Assembly (NCBI GenBank): GCA_012799845.1
Contig: JAAZKL010000286.1
Coordinates: forward strand, 1-8,955
Origin: Clostridiaceae bacterium
GTDB lineage: Bacteria > Bacillota > Clostridia > Acetivibrionales > DTU013
Length of the DNA stretch: 8,955 nucleotides
Reading direction: 5' to 3'
Shown: one piece after another, positions 1-6,315 of the stretch
How the letters are laid out: each line of letters starts with the position of its first letter
Position numbering within the stretch: the first letter of the stretch is position 1
The notes under the pieces: generated by a model
Databases searched by the model: none
Told to the model about the DNA's origin: nothing
The model's input: only the letters and a program-made list of their open reading frames with translations
Program-made: the position numbers and the translations under genes

Positions 1-419
1 ACGAGGCGGACGGAGGTCGACTTGCCATCCTGCGATTTATACTGTTCCTTACTGAGTTCGAACACATTCTTTCCCCAGTTTTCAGAAACCGTATCCACTA
101 TCCTGCGGTATTCGGAATTGAGCCTGGCTCCATCGATTTCGGCTTTCAAACTGAAAGTGATTTCAGTTATATTTTTCTCGGGAATAGTACACCAAGCCAG
201 AATGTTACAACTGCTGTCGGCCAGGTACGGCGTCGAGCCGGGGAACAGGCGCACCATGTCGCCGCTTTTCAACCCGTACTGTTCATAGATTTTTTCGTTG
301 GCCAGCGCATCGATAAACATGAGTTCTTCTAAACCGTACCTGTCAGACACCTTCACACCGTAGGGGTCTGTAAAATCTGCCTCTGTTGTGGTCGTGTACA
401 GCACCTTATCTATTTTTGG
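1..419 (-). pseudogene. Out-of-frame continuation of the SLH-domain protein gene, cut by the window edge
   Basis: An uninterrupted frame of 139 codons runs from the end of the SLH reading frame to the left edge of the window. It is shifted +1 relative to the SLH frame and has no credible start or ribosome binding site of its own; the first ATG, near 322, has only a weak purine stretch before it. Removing one A from the five-A run (413-417, read on the minus strand) joins the frames as ...AGIIAK-IDKVLYTTTEADF.... I therefore read it as the downstream part of the same gene, broken by a frameshift. The translated segment (for example GLEELMFIDALANEKIYEQY, then LKSGDMVRLFPG) is soluble-looking with mixed charge; I do not recognise a family. 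Alternatives are a sequencing indel or a deletion that fused two genes. The frame being open is seen directly; the frameshift is inference. Confidence 0.55.
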
Positions 420-750
420 CAATAATCCCAGCAAGGACTGCCTGGGTATATAAGTGCCAGGCCTTGGTATCTTCGAATGGGTGCGGATAGTCGGAGTTCA
501 ACGCTTCCTGCTCCAGTCCCATCAGGCGTATAAGCATGACCAATGCTTCTGCCCTGGTTGGACTGCGGTCAAGTTCAAAAACAGGCGCGCCGCTGCTGTC
601 GGTCCCGGTACCCCGGAACAGTCCCAGTTCATAAAGATAGGCGGCAGCTGCCTCTTCGTCGATTCCGTCTGCCAGTGCAGGAAAGGCATTGAACAGGAGA
701 AGCGCGGTCAGAATAGCGAACAGGCATGTAAAACGCAAATGTTTTATCAT
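406..750 (-). CDS. Secreted S-layer homology (SLH) domain protein, N-terminal part
   Basis: Intact frame of 114 residues. The start at 750 is chosen because an AGGAGG-type site lies 8 bases upstream (756-764) and a signal peptide begins at once: Met-Ile-Lys-His-Leu-Arg, then a hydrophobic core of about 16 residues, then ALA-D as the likely cleavage site near residue 28. An in-frame ATG 11 codons earlier lacks these features. Residues about 34-110 resemble an SLH repeat: YLYELGLFRGTG, then DRSPTRAEALVMLIRLMGLE, then HPFEDTKAW followed by a short helix ending AGI. SLH repeats usually anchor exported proteins to pyruvylated secondary cell-wall polymers. Anchoring normally needs about three repeats and only one is present, and the frame stops abruptly after AKNR, so the gene is probably frameshifted (see 1-419). 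It is transcribed divergently from rpsO and is preceded by a good sigma-A-like promoter. Confidence 0.75.
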   Translation of the reverse strand: MIKHLRFTCLFAILTALLLFNAFPALADGIDEEAAAAYLYELGLFRGTGTDSSGAPVFELDRSPTRAEALVMLIRLMGLEQEALNSDYPHPFEDTKAWHLYTQAVLAGIIAKNR

Positions 751-788
751 GGACGCTTCCTCCTGTATTTCATGATATATCACATGAT

Positions 789-817
789 ATGCTACCTTAA
801 TTTACTATCAGTGTCAA
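789..817 (-). promoter_or_regulatory. Sigma-A-type promoter for the SLH-domain gene
   Basis: On the minus strand a perfect TTGACA (817-812), a 17-base spacer and TAGCAT (794-789) form a good housekeeping promoter, with the transcript starting near 782 and a leader of about 30 bases. The -10 and start region overlap a short inverted repeat (ATATCA-CA-TGATAT, 777-790) and a direct repeat CATGATAT (771-778 and 783-790), which could be an operator. Confidence 0.7.
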
Positions 818-830
818 GTTAAGGCACGAA

Positions 831-1110
831 TGTAATTATCACAGCGCTTTAATTTATCGAGAAGTAAATCAGGTATTAGTTCATATAAAATTTCCGAACG
901 CAGAAAATATCATAAGAAGGCATCGATGACCCGACGGAGATAGCGAACATGGAGGCCAGTATCGATTTCGTCGGATGTGACGATTGTGCCGGGGGAAAAC
1001 ATGGGGTTCGAAACATCGTATCCTGTTATAAAAGCCGGTGGATTTGCCGAAAAAGTGAAAAAGCTCGTGGGTAAGGCAAATAACTGGAGATTTGATTTTA
1101 ATCGAAATAT
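831..1110. other. Intergenic stretch with no supported gene
   Basis: This part of the divergent region holds no gene I can support. A plus-strand frame opens at 944 and could start at GTG 977, but it has no ribosome binding site, does not resemble a family I know, and runs across the rpsO promoter, leader and start codon. No tRNA, riboswitch or terminator was recognised. It may include the decayed end of a former upstream gene, but nothing proves this. Confidence 0.5.
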
Positions 1111-1114
1111 ATCA

Positions 1115-1143
1115 TTTACTTTATGGGAATTATATGTTAGAAT
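1115..1143 (+). promoter_or_regulatory. Promoter of rpsO (extended -10)
   Basis: TTTACT (1115-1120), a 17-base spacer and TAGAAT (1138-1143) preceded by TGT give a good sigma-A promoter with an extended -10 element. Transcription would start near 1150, leaving a leader of about 86 bases before rpsO. It lies in AT-rich DNA and is the only strong promoter seen ahead of rpsO. Confidence 0.7.
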
Positions 1144-1163
1144 ACATCAGTGCGACATATCGA

Positions 1164-1210
1164 CCATGGGCTCGGTTGCCGGAAGCTCCGACCAGTTACC
1201 TGGCTCATGG
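1164..1210 (+). promoter_or_regulatory. rpsO leader three-way junction, candidate S15 binding site
   Basis: The leader can form three helices meeting at one point: P1 CCATGGG (1164-1170) with CTCATGG (1204-1210), P2 TCGG (1172-1175) with CCGA (1188-1191), and P3 CCAG (1192-1195) with CTGG (1200-1203). Only base 1171 is unpaired at the junction. P1 ends with G1169-U1205 next to G1170-C1204, a G-U/G-C step like the one S15 reads in 16S rRNA. The rpsO ribosome binding site follows 10 bases later. S15 autoregulation through rRNA-mimicking leaders is known in several bacterial groups; its use here is inferred from the fold. Confidence 0.5.
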
Positions 1211-1235
1211 CGTATTAGAAAAAGGAGGAGAAAAA

Positions 1236-1499
1236 ATGTTAAAGGAAAAAAAGGCGGAAATAATCGAGAAGTACAAACTGCATGAGAGCGATACCGGTTC
1301 GCCGGAAGTGCAGATCGCTATTCTCACAGAGAGGATCAACCATCTCAATGAACACCTCAAGGAACACAAGAAGGACCATCATTCCAGGAGAGGCCTTCTG
1401 AAGATGGTAGGCCAGAGAAGGGGACTGCTCAACTATCTGATGAAAAAGGATATCGAAAGATATCGTGCGATCATTGAGAAGCTCAACCTCAGAAAATAA
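1236..1499 (+). CDS. rpsO: 30S ribosomal protein S15
   Basis: Encodes an 87-residue protein, matching the usual 88-89 of S15, an early-binding protein of the 30S platform that contacts the 16S rRNA central-domain three-way junction. The family signature is clear: HESDTGSPEVQIAILTERI (about residues 16-34), then HLNEHLKEHKKDHHSRRGLL and VGQRRGLLNYL. The start at 1236 is fixed by an AAGGAGG site (1222-1228) with good spacing; the longer open frame beginning at 1092 runs through the promoter and leader and is not real. It is followed at once by its own terminator and then pnp, the order common to most bacteria. The genes usually found upstream (truB, ribF) are absent here; a divergent SLH-protein gene takes their place. 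Regulation is probably by S15 binding the leader at 1164-1210. Confidence 0.97.
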   Translation: MLKEKKAEIIEKYKLHESDTGSPEVQIAILTERINHLNEHLKEHKKDHHSRRGLLKMVGQRRGLLNYLMKKDIERYRAIIEKLNLRK

Positions 1500-1500
1500 C

Positions 1501-1530
1501 AGTGGGCGGGTTATCCCGCTCATTATTTTT
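1501..1530 (+). terminator. Intrinsic terminator after rpsO
   Basis: A 10-base-pair stem with two G-U pairs (1501-1510 with 1515-1524), a four-base loop TTAT and a following T-rich tract (TATTTTT) form an intrinsic terminator starting directly after the rpsO stop codon. Read-through into pnp may still occur. Confidence 0.8.
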
Positions 1531-1532
1531 AC

Positions 1533-1562
1533 ATGACGGTGTAATAATAATTTTAATAAAAT
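1533..1562 (+). promoter_or_regulatory. Possible promoter for pnp
   Basis: ATGACG (1533-1538), an 18-base spacer and TAAAAT (1557-1562) match the sigma-A consensus at 4 of 6 and 5 of 6 positions, in very AT-rich DNA just after the rpsO terminator. It would give pnp a leader of about 150 bases containing the long hairpin at 1586-1691. The match is moderate, so pnp may also depend on read-through from rpsO. Confidence 0.4.
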
Positions 1563-1585
1563 AATAAATAGACAAACTGCTGACA

Positions 1586-1691
1586 GGAAGACGGCGTAGT
1601 TGACAGAGAACAGAGACCAGGGCCCGTAAACCTGGAGCGGCATATGATTTGCGGCTTCTGGTGTCCGTTTTCTGTATCAACTGCCTCTTCC
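1586..1691 (+). promoter_or_regulatory. Long stem-loop in the pnp leader
   Basis: The leader folds into one extended, interrupted stem: GGAAG (1586-1590) with CTTCC (1687-1691), then 1593-1597 with 1683-1686, then AGTTGA plus CAGAGAAC (1598-1611) with GTTTTCTG and TCAACT (1667-1682, two-base bulge), then GA (1613-1614) and CCAG (1617-1620) with CTGG (1658-1661). This is about 30 base pairs in all. The pnp ribosome binding site lies just outside, 17 bases downstream. In Escherichia coli a comparable pnp leader hairpin is cut by RNase III and then used by PNPase to repress its own synthesis; the same scheme here is inference. Confidence 0.55.
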
Positions 1692-1720
1692 GTCCTGCAG
1701 TATTGCGAAGGAGGCATTTC

Positions 1721-3829
1721 ATGAACAAAACATTCACAATGGAACTCGCCGGAAGAAATCTCACCATCGAGACCGGCCAGCTGGCGCAGCTCGCGAACGG
1801 CTCTGCGCTGGTAAGATACGGGGACACGGTCATCCTGTCCACGGCAACAGCATCAGCGGCTCCAAGGGAAGGGATCGATTTCTTTCCACTCAGTGTCGAT
1901 TACGAGGAGAAACTGTATGCTGTCGGCAAAATACCCGGAGGATTTATAAAAAGGGAAGGAAAACCTTCCGAGAAAGCAGTGCTGACTGCCAGGGTCATCG
2001 ACAGGCCTATAAGGCCCCTGTTCCCGAAGGACCTCAGGAATGACGTCGTGGTCGTCAATACAGTGCTTTCGGTCGACCAGGACAATTCACCTGAAATTGC
2101 GGCGATGATCGGCACATCCGTCGCTCTCAGCATTTCCGACATACCGTTCAACGGCCCGATAGGAGGCGTCGTACTGGGACTGGTGGATGGGGAGATAGTC
2201 ATAAACCCCAATGCGGCACAAAGGGAAAAGAGCGACATGTACGTCACACTGGCGGGCACGAGCGAAAAGATCACGATGATCGAAGCCGGAGCCAAAGAGG
2301 TATCCGAGGAGATCATGATGCAGGCTGTCAAAAAGGGCCATGAAGAGATCAAAAAGATCACTGCTTTCATAAACGGCATCGTTGCCGAAATAGGCAAGCC
2401 CAAATTTGAGTACCAGTCGGCAGAACTACCGAAGGAACTGTACGATGCGGTATACGAACTTGCTTACGAGGAACTGCGCGGAGCCATGCTGACCGATGAC
2501 AAGACCGTAAGGGACGAACGGGTAGCGGCTCTCACTGCTGACATACAGCAGAAGCTGGCTGAAACGTTCCCCGAAGGATCGGCGCTTATCGCAGAGGCCA
2601 TATACAAGATCGAGAAGAAGATAGTCAGGGAATATATACTCAAAGAAGGGAAAAGAGTAGACGGCAGAAGGCTCGATGAGATAAGGCCCATGTCGGCAGC
2701 TGTATCGCTTCTTCCGCGGGCGCACGGTTCAGGTCTTTTCCAGAGAGGCCAGACACAGGTGATGACGATAGTCACGCTGGGCTCCATAAGTGAGTCACAA
2801 ATGCTGGACGGCGTCGATCTCGAGGAAGAGAAAAGGTATATGCACCACTACAATTTCCCGGGCTACAGTGTGGGAGAAGCGAAAACTTCAAGAGGTCCCG
2901 GCAGGAGAGAAATCGGCCATGGCGCGCTTGCAGAAAGGGCGCTCGAGCCTGTCATACCGAGCGAAGAAGAATTCCCTTACGCTATCAGGCTGGTTTCGGA
3001 AGTGCTGATGTCCAACGGCTCGACCTCACAGGGCAGCGTATGCGGAAGCACGCTGGCGCTCATGGATGATGGCGTGCCGATAAAGGCGCCTGTTGCAGGT
3101 ATCTCCGCAGGACTGATCATCGACGAGGAAAACCCGGAAAAGTTCATCACATTCATGGATATACAGGGCATCGAGGATTTCTTCGGAGATATGGACTTCA
3201 AGGTGGCCGGCACGAAGAAAGGTATCACCGCTATCCAGATGGATATTAAGGTGGACGGCCTCTCATACGAAATAATCGGACAGGCCCTGGAACTTACCAA
3301 AAAGGGCCGCTGGCAGATACTCGACGAGGTCATACTGCCCGTGATCCAGGAACCCAGGAAGTCCCTTTCACCATACGCGCCCAAGATGTTCAGGATGGAC
3401 ATAGATCCTGACAAAATCAGGGAAGTCATCGGCCCCGGCGGAAAGATAATAAACAGGATAATCGATGAAACCGGCGTCAAGATCGACATCGAAGATGATG
3501 GCAGGGTATTTGTCTCAACACCGGATGAAGAAGCCGGGAAAAGGGCGCTGGCGATCATAGAGGCAATAGCGAAGGATGTGCAGCCAGGCCAGGTATTCCT
3601 CGGGAAAGTGACAAAAATCATGAACTTTGGCGCTTTCGTTGAATTTGCGCCCGGCAAGGAAGGCCTCGTACACATCTCCAAGCTGGACAACAGGAGAGTG
3701 GCCAGGGTAGAAGATGTATGCAAGGTCGGAGATGAAATGCTTGTCAAAGTCCTGGATATAGACAAACAGGGGCGCATCAACCTTTCCAGGAGAGACGCGC
3801 TGCCGGAGAACAATTTCGAAAAGCACTGA
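1721..3829 (+). CDS. pnp: Polyribonucleotide nucleotidyltransferase (PNPase)
   Basis: A 702-residue 3'-to-5' exoribonuclease that cleaves RNA with phosphate and releases nucleoside diphosphates; it acts as a trimer in mRNA decay. Domain order is complete: first RNase PH domain (about 10-140, with FIKREGKPSEKAVLTARVID), helical linker (about 145-310), second RNase PH domain (about 311-545, with SNGSTSQGSVCGSTLALMDD and the catalytic-site segment GIEDFFGDMDFKVAGTKKG), KH domain (about 555-615, GPGGK loop) and S1 domain (about 620-690, FLGKVTKIMNFGAFVEF). The length matches Bacillus PNPase (705). The start at 1721 is chosen from GAAGGAGG (1707-1714) and the family N-terminus MNKTFTMELAGR; the frame is open back to 1649, but that part lies inside the leader hairpin. 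It follows rpsO in the conserved order and ends at a strong terminator. Confidence 0.98.
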   Translation: MNKTFTMELAGRNLTIETGQLAQLANGSALVRYGDTVILSTATASAAPREGIDFFPLSVDYEEKLYAVGKIPGGFIKREGKPSEKAVLTARVIDRPIRPLFPKDLRNDVVVVNTVLSVDQDNSPEIAAMIGTSVALSISDIPFNGPIGGVVLGLVDGEIVINPNAAQREKSDMYVTLAGTSEKITMIEAGAKEVSEEIMMQAVKKGHEEIKKITAFINGIVAEIGKPKFEYQSAELPKELYDAVYELAYEELRGAMLTDDKTVRDERVAALTADIQQKLAETFPEGSALIAEAIYKIEKKIVREYILKEGKRVDGRRLDEIRPMSAAVSLLPRAHGSGLFQRGQTQVMTIVTLGSISESQMLDGVDLEEEKRYMHHYNFPGYSVGEAKTSRGPGRREIGHGALAERALEPVIPSEEEFPYAIRLVSEVLMSNGSTSQGSVCGSTLALMDDGVPIKAPVAGISAGLIIDEENPEKFITFMDIQGIEDFFGDMDFKVAGTKKGITAIQMDIKVDGLSYEIIGQALELTKKGRWQILDEVILPVIQEPRKSLSPYAPKMFRMDIDPDKIREVIGPGGKIINRIIDETGVKIDIEDDGRVFVSTPDEEAGKRALAIIEAIAKDVQPGQVFLGKVTKIMNFGAFVEFAPGKEGLVHISKLDNRRVARVEDVCKVGDEMLVKVLDIDKQGRINLSRRDALPENNFEKH

Positions 3830-3840
3830 TATAGCAAAAC

Positions 3841-3888
3841 AGGACGGTTCCGCAGCGGCTGAGGCAACTGTTGAAACCGTCCTTTTTT
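3841..3888 (+). terminator. Intrinsic terminator after pnp
   Basis: AGGACGGTT (3841-3849) pairs perfectly with AACCGTCCT (3875-3883), with six T (3883-3888) at the 3' side. The 25-base loop can form further short pairs. It begins 12 bases after the pnp stop codon and separates pnp from the peptidase gene. Confidence 0.9.
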
Positions 3889-3951
3889 ATTTGACAGGCC
3901 CGCGATGGATAAATAACCAGTGACGGCCAAATAATCGACCCGGGAGGCAAT

Positions 3952-5205
3952 ATGCACAGGAAGTTCACATTAAAAAACGGTGTAAGAGTAGTATGTGAAA
4001 GGATACCACACGTCAGGTCCGTTTCCGCCGGCATTTGGGTAAAAACGGGATCCAGGAATGAAAACGCAAAGAACAACGGCATTTCGCACTTTGTAGAGCA
4101 CATGCTTTTCAAAGGCACCGAAACGAGAAGCGCAGCACAGATAGCCGAATGCATCGACAATATAGGAGGGCAGCTCAACGCCTTCACAGGCAAGGAGTGC
4201 ACCTGCTTCTACGCAAAAACGCTCGACGAGCACATCGGGATCGCGCTGGATGTGCTGAGCGATATGTTCTTTAATTCCGTATTTGACAAAAGGGACATAG
4301 CACTGGAGAAACAAGTTATCCTCGAAGAAATAAGCATGTATGAGGATTCACCTGAAGAACTCGTACACGACCTGCTTTCGGAAACCGTCTGGGGAGGCAG
4401 TTCCGTCGGATATCCGATCCTTGGGACGAAAAGCTCGCTGAAGAACATAAACCGCCGGATGATACTGGAATATATGGATGAAAGGTATGTCCAGCCCAAT
4501 ACGGTAATTTCCGTCGCAGGCAACTTTGAGGAAGACCGGCTTGAAGCTCTGCTGGACAAATATTTCGGCGGGTGGGAACCGAAAAACGGCAGGGACGGAG
4601 AAACCCGGCAAATCGAATTCAGGCCTGAAATAAGCATAAAGGAAAAGGATACGGAACAGGTCCACATCTGCCTTGGATTTGAAGGGGTGAAAACCGGAGA
4701 TGATGATATGTACCCGCTTCTTGCCGTCAACAACATACTGGGCGGAGGGATGAGCTCTCGGCTGTACCAGAAGATAAGGGAGGAGAAAGGACTTTTCTAT
4801 TCGGTTTACTCATATCCCACGGCATACATGGATACCGGGCTTTTCACCATATATGCGGGCATGAAGCCGGAAAACCTGAAGGAAGTGACAAATCTCATCG
4901 AAGAAGAAGTCGAGGACATAAGGAGCAACGGGATAACGCAGGCTGAGCTGGAGAGAACGAGAGAACAAATGAAAGGGAACTATATACTTGGTCTTGAAAG
5001 TACCAGCAGCAGGATGAACAGCATAGGCAAATCGGAATTGCTGCTTGGATACATATACACGCCGGATGAGATACTCGAAAAAATCAGTTCGGTGACGATG
5101 GACGACATCGGGAGGATAATCAGCCGTATTTTCGGGAGTGACAGGAAAGGGGTATCTGTGGTCGGAAACATCAAACCCGGCCATTATGCGGACATATTCA
5201 GATAA
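3952..5205 (+). CDS. M16 family (pitrilysin/MPP-like) zinc peptidase
   Basis: A 417-residue single-chain member of peptidase family M16, cytosolic by its lack of a signal peptide. The inverted zinc motif HFVEH is at residues 46-50 (His46 and His50 ligands, Glu49 catalytic), with a third ligand probably Glu126 in LEEISMYED, the usual 76 residues later. The N-terminal half carries the catalytic fold. The C-terminal half has the conserved LGGGMSSRLYQKIREEKGL segment (about 263-281) and a substrate-binding region. It corresponds by sequence type and position to Bacillus mlpA/ymxG, which lies between pnp and the dipicolinate genes. Its substrate is not established from sequence. The start at 3952 is supported by GGGAGG (3942-3947), slightly close at 4 bases. 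A perfect TTGACA at 3891 lacks a well-spaced -10, so its promoter is uncertain. Two terminators follow. Confidence 0.95.
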   Translation: MHRKFTLKNGVRVVCERIPHVRSVSAGIWVKTGSRNENAKNNGISHFVEHMLFKGTETRSAAQIAECIDNIGGQLNAFTGKECTCFYAKTLDEHIGIALDVLSDMFFNSVFDKRDIALEKQVILEEISMYEDSPEELVHDLLSETVWGGSSVGYPILGTKSSLKNINRRMILEYMDERYVQPNTVISVAGNFEEDRLEALLDKYFGGWEPKNGRDGETRQIEFRPEISIKEKDTEQVHICLGFEGVKTGDDDMYPLLAVNNILGGGMSSRLYQKIREEKGLFYSVYSYPTAYMDTGLFTIYAGMKPENLKEVTNLIEEEVEDIRSNGITQAELERTREQMKGNYILGLESTSSRMNSIGKSELLLGYIYTPDEILEKISSVTMDDIGRIISRIFGSDRKGVSVVGNIKPGHYADIFR

Positions 5206-5210
5206 CCTGC

Positions 5211-5246
5211 AATCGCCTGGATCTTCGCCAGGTCTTTGCGATTTTT
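5211..5246 (+). terminator. Imperfect intrinsic terminator after the M16 gene
   Basis: AATCGC plus CTGG (5211-5220) pairs with CCAG and GCGATT (5228-5231 and 5238-5243), leaving a six-base bulge on the 3' side, and is followed by a T run through 5246. It starts 6 bases after the M16 stop codon. It is probably a weak first terminator backed up by the stronger hairpin next to it. Confidence 0.5.
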
Positions 5247-5253
5247 GAAAACG

Positions 5254-5315
5254 GGCGTGCCCGGTATGACGCTTATTGGTCCAAACAAGCGTCATACCGG
5301 GCACGCCGCTTTTTA
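5254..5315 (+). terminator. Very strong intrinsic terminator (21-bp perfect stem)
   Basis: A perfect 21-base-pair inverted repeat (5254-5274 with 5287-5307) with a 12-base loop is followed by GC and five T (5310-5314). The stem is much longer than usual for a terminator. It isolates the dpaA promoter from the upstream housekeeping genes, which suits a sporulation-specific operon. On the minus strand there is no comparable T-tract. Confidence 0.9.
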
Positions 5316-5321
5316 TACAAG

Positions 5322-5350
5322 CACTTGTTTCCCGGAATATACATAAAATG
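5322..5350 (+). promoter_or_regulatory. Candidate sporulation (sigma-K-like) promoter of dpaAB
   Basis: CATAAAATG (5342-5350) matches the sigma-K -10 consensus CATAnnnTA at all but the last base, and an AC dinucleotide (5323-5324) lies 17 bases upstream as the -35. The same -10 also differs by one base from the sigma-E form CATACAAT, but no ATA is correctly placed for a sigma-E -35. In Bacillus the homologous spoVF operon is transcribed by sigma-K in the mother cell. No sigma-A promoter is evident in this gap. Confidence 0.5.
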
Positions 5351-5379
5351 AATTAGCATGTTAACGGAGGGACATTCCG

Positions 5380-5436
5380 ATGCAACAGGCCTTTTTTCGG
5401 CAAACAGGGGATGTCCATGTCAGCATCGGGAGGTAG
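5380..5436 (+). CDS. Possible 18-residue leader peptide before dpaA
   Basis: A strong ribosome binding site (GGAGGG, 5367-5372) stands 7 bases before an ATG that opens an 18-codon frame (MQQAFFRQTGDVHVSIGR) ending at a stop 4 bases before the dpaA start. The dpaA ribosome binding site lies within the last codons, so translation of the short frame could couple to dpaA. Segment 5370-5375 can also pair with 5411-5416, which would partly hide the first ribosome binding site. I do not recognise the peptide. It may be a fortuitous frame in the leader. Confidence 0.35.
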   Translation: MQQAFFRQTGDVHVSIGR

Positions 5437-5440
5437 GTTT

Positions 5441-6313
5441 ATGGATTCCAGGAGATATGCTGTGATCGGCGGCGATCTGAGGAATGTCAAGTTGGCGGAG
5501 GCCATCCGTTCCGACGGGAACCAGGTCAGTCTTTTTGGTTTCAGAAAGGCCTCTTTTGGTTCAAACCTTGCGGAAGCGGGCGATCTGGAGTCGGCCATCG
5601 GCGGGTCCGATATCGTTATAGGCCCTTTGCCCTGTACGAACGACAACGAGTCACTGAACGCACCGTTCCATGACAGCAAAATACATATAGACAAAGTATT
5701 CAAAACAATGAAAAAAAATCAACTGTTTATTGCAGGAAGGATCAGCGACAGGATCCTGGAGATGGCGCAGTCATATGATATCCATACTATAGATATACTG
5801 GAACGGGAAGAGATGGCTGTCCTCAATGCGATACCGACTGCCGAGGGCGCCATCCAGATCGCGATGGAGGAACTGCCTGTCACTATGAACGGCAGCAGTG
5901 CGCTGATACTTGGTTATGGCAGGTTGGGAAAAGTACTGGCAAAAATGCTGACAGGACTGGGTTCGGAGGTATATGTCGCGGCAAGGAAGTATTCCGATAT
6001 AGCGTGGCTAAAAGCTTATGGAATAAAGGCGGTCTACATACATGAACTGGGCAAATACCTGGCCGATATGGATCTGATAATAAATACGATACCGAGCAGG
6101 ATCCTCGATCACGAAAAGCTGGAGATGATAGGGAAGGAATGCCTTGTCATAGACCTGGCATCAAAGCCGGGAGGAGTGGATTTCGATAAGGCAAAGCTGA
6201 TCGGTATCAAGGTCATATGGGCATTATCACTGCCGGGGAAGGTAGCACCCGTTACTGCCGCAAATTACATGAAGCAGGCGATATATAACATCCTGCAGGA
6301 ACTGGGGGTGTGA
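5441..6313 (+). CDS. dpaA: Dipicolinate synthase subunit A (SpoVFA)
   Basis: One of two subunits that convert the lysine-pathway intermediate dihydrodipicolinate (or its hydroxylated precursor) to dipicolinic acid in the mother cell; the product fills the spore core with calcium. The 290-residue protein is close to Bacillus DpaA (297). It opens with RYAVIGGDLRN (about 5-15) and carries the conserved FxRxxIAxLNAIPTAEG-type segment (EREEMAVLNAIPTAEGAIQI, 121-140), a Rossmann nucleotide-binding loop GYGRLG (158-163), INTIPSRIL (about 214-222) and DLASKPGGVDF (238-248). The start at 5441 is preferred because GGAGGT (5429-5434) lies 6 bases upstream and the family N-terminus begins there; ATGs at 5411 and 5417 have poorer sites. 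Its end overlaps the region before dpaB, so the two are translationally coupled. Confidence 0.95.
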   Translation: MDSRRYAVIGGDLRNVKLAEAIRSDGNQVSLFGFRKASFGSNLAEAGDLESAIGGSDIVIGPLPCTNDNESLNAPFHDSKIHIDKVFKTMKKNQLFIAGRISDRILEMAQSYDIHTIDILEREEMAVLNAIPTAEGAIQIAMEELPVTMNGSSALILGYGRLGKVLAKMLTGLGSEVYVAARKYSDIAWLKAYGIKAVYIHELGKYLADMDLIINTIPSRILDHEKLEMIGKECLVIDLASKPGGVDFDKAKLIGIKVIWALSLPGKVAPVTAANYMKQAIYNILQELGV

Positions 6314-6315
6314 AA

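Noticed and set aside
944..1285. Plus-strand open frame (GTG start at 977) upstream of rpsO
   Set aside because: No ribosome binding site, no recognised family, and it runs through the rpsO promoter, leader and first codons in another frame.
1600..1628. Perfect TTGACA as a pnp promoter
   Set aside because: No acceptable -10 at 16-18 bases; the TTGACA is part of the leader stem.
1649..1720. Upstream extension of the pnp frame
   Set aside because: The extension lies inside the leader hairpin and lacks a ribosome binding site; the family N-terminus and a strong site fit the start at 1721.
3891..3919. Perfect TTGACA as a promoter of the M16 gene
   Set aside because: The only -10-like sequence (TAAATA) is 13 bases away, and at 17 bases there is TAACCA; too weak to list as a feature.
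2977..3957. Long minus-strand open frame (326 codons) opposite pnp
   Set aside because: Antisense shadow of the pnp coding frame; the translation is Ser/Pro/Ile-rich with no family resemblance. The same applies to other long antisense frames over pnp, the peptidase, dpaB and the desulfurase gene.
5411..5440. Earlier ATGs (5411, 5417) as the dpaA start
   Set aside because: The ribosome binding site GGAGGT at 5429-5434 is well placed for 5441, and the extra residues have no counterpart in the family N-terminus as I know it.
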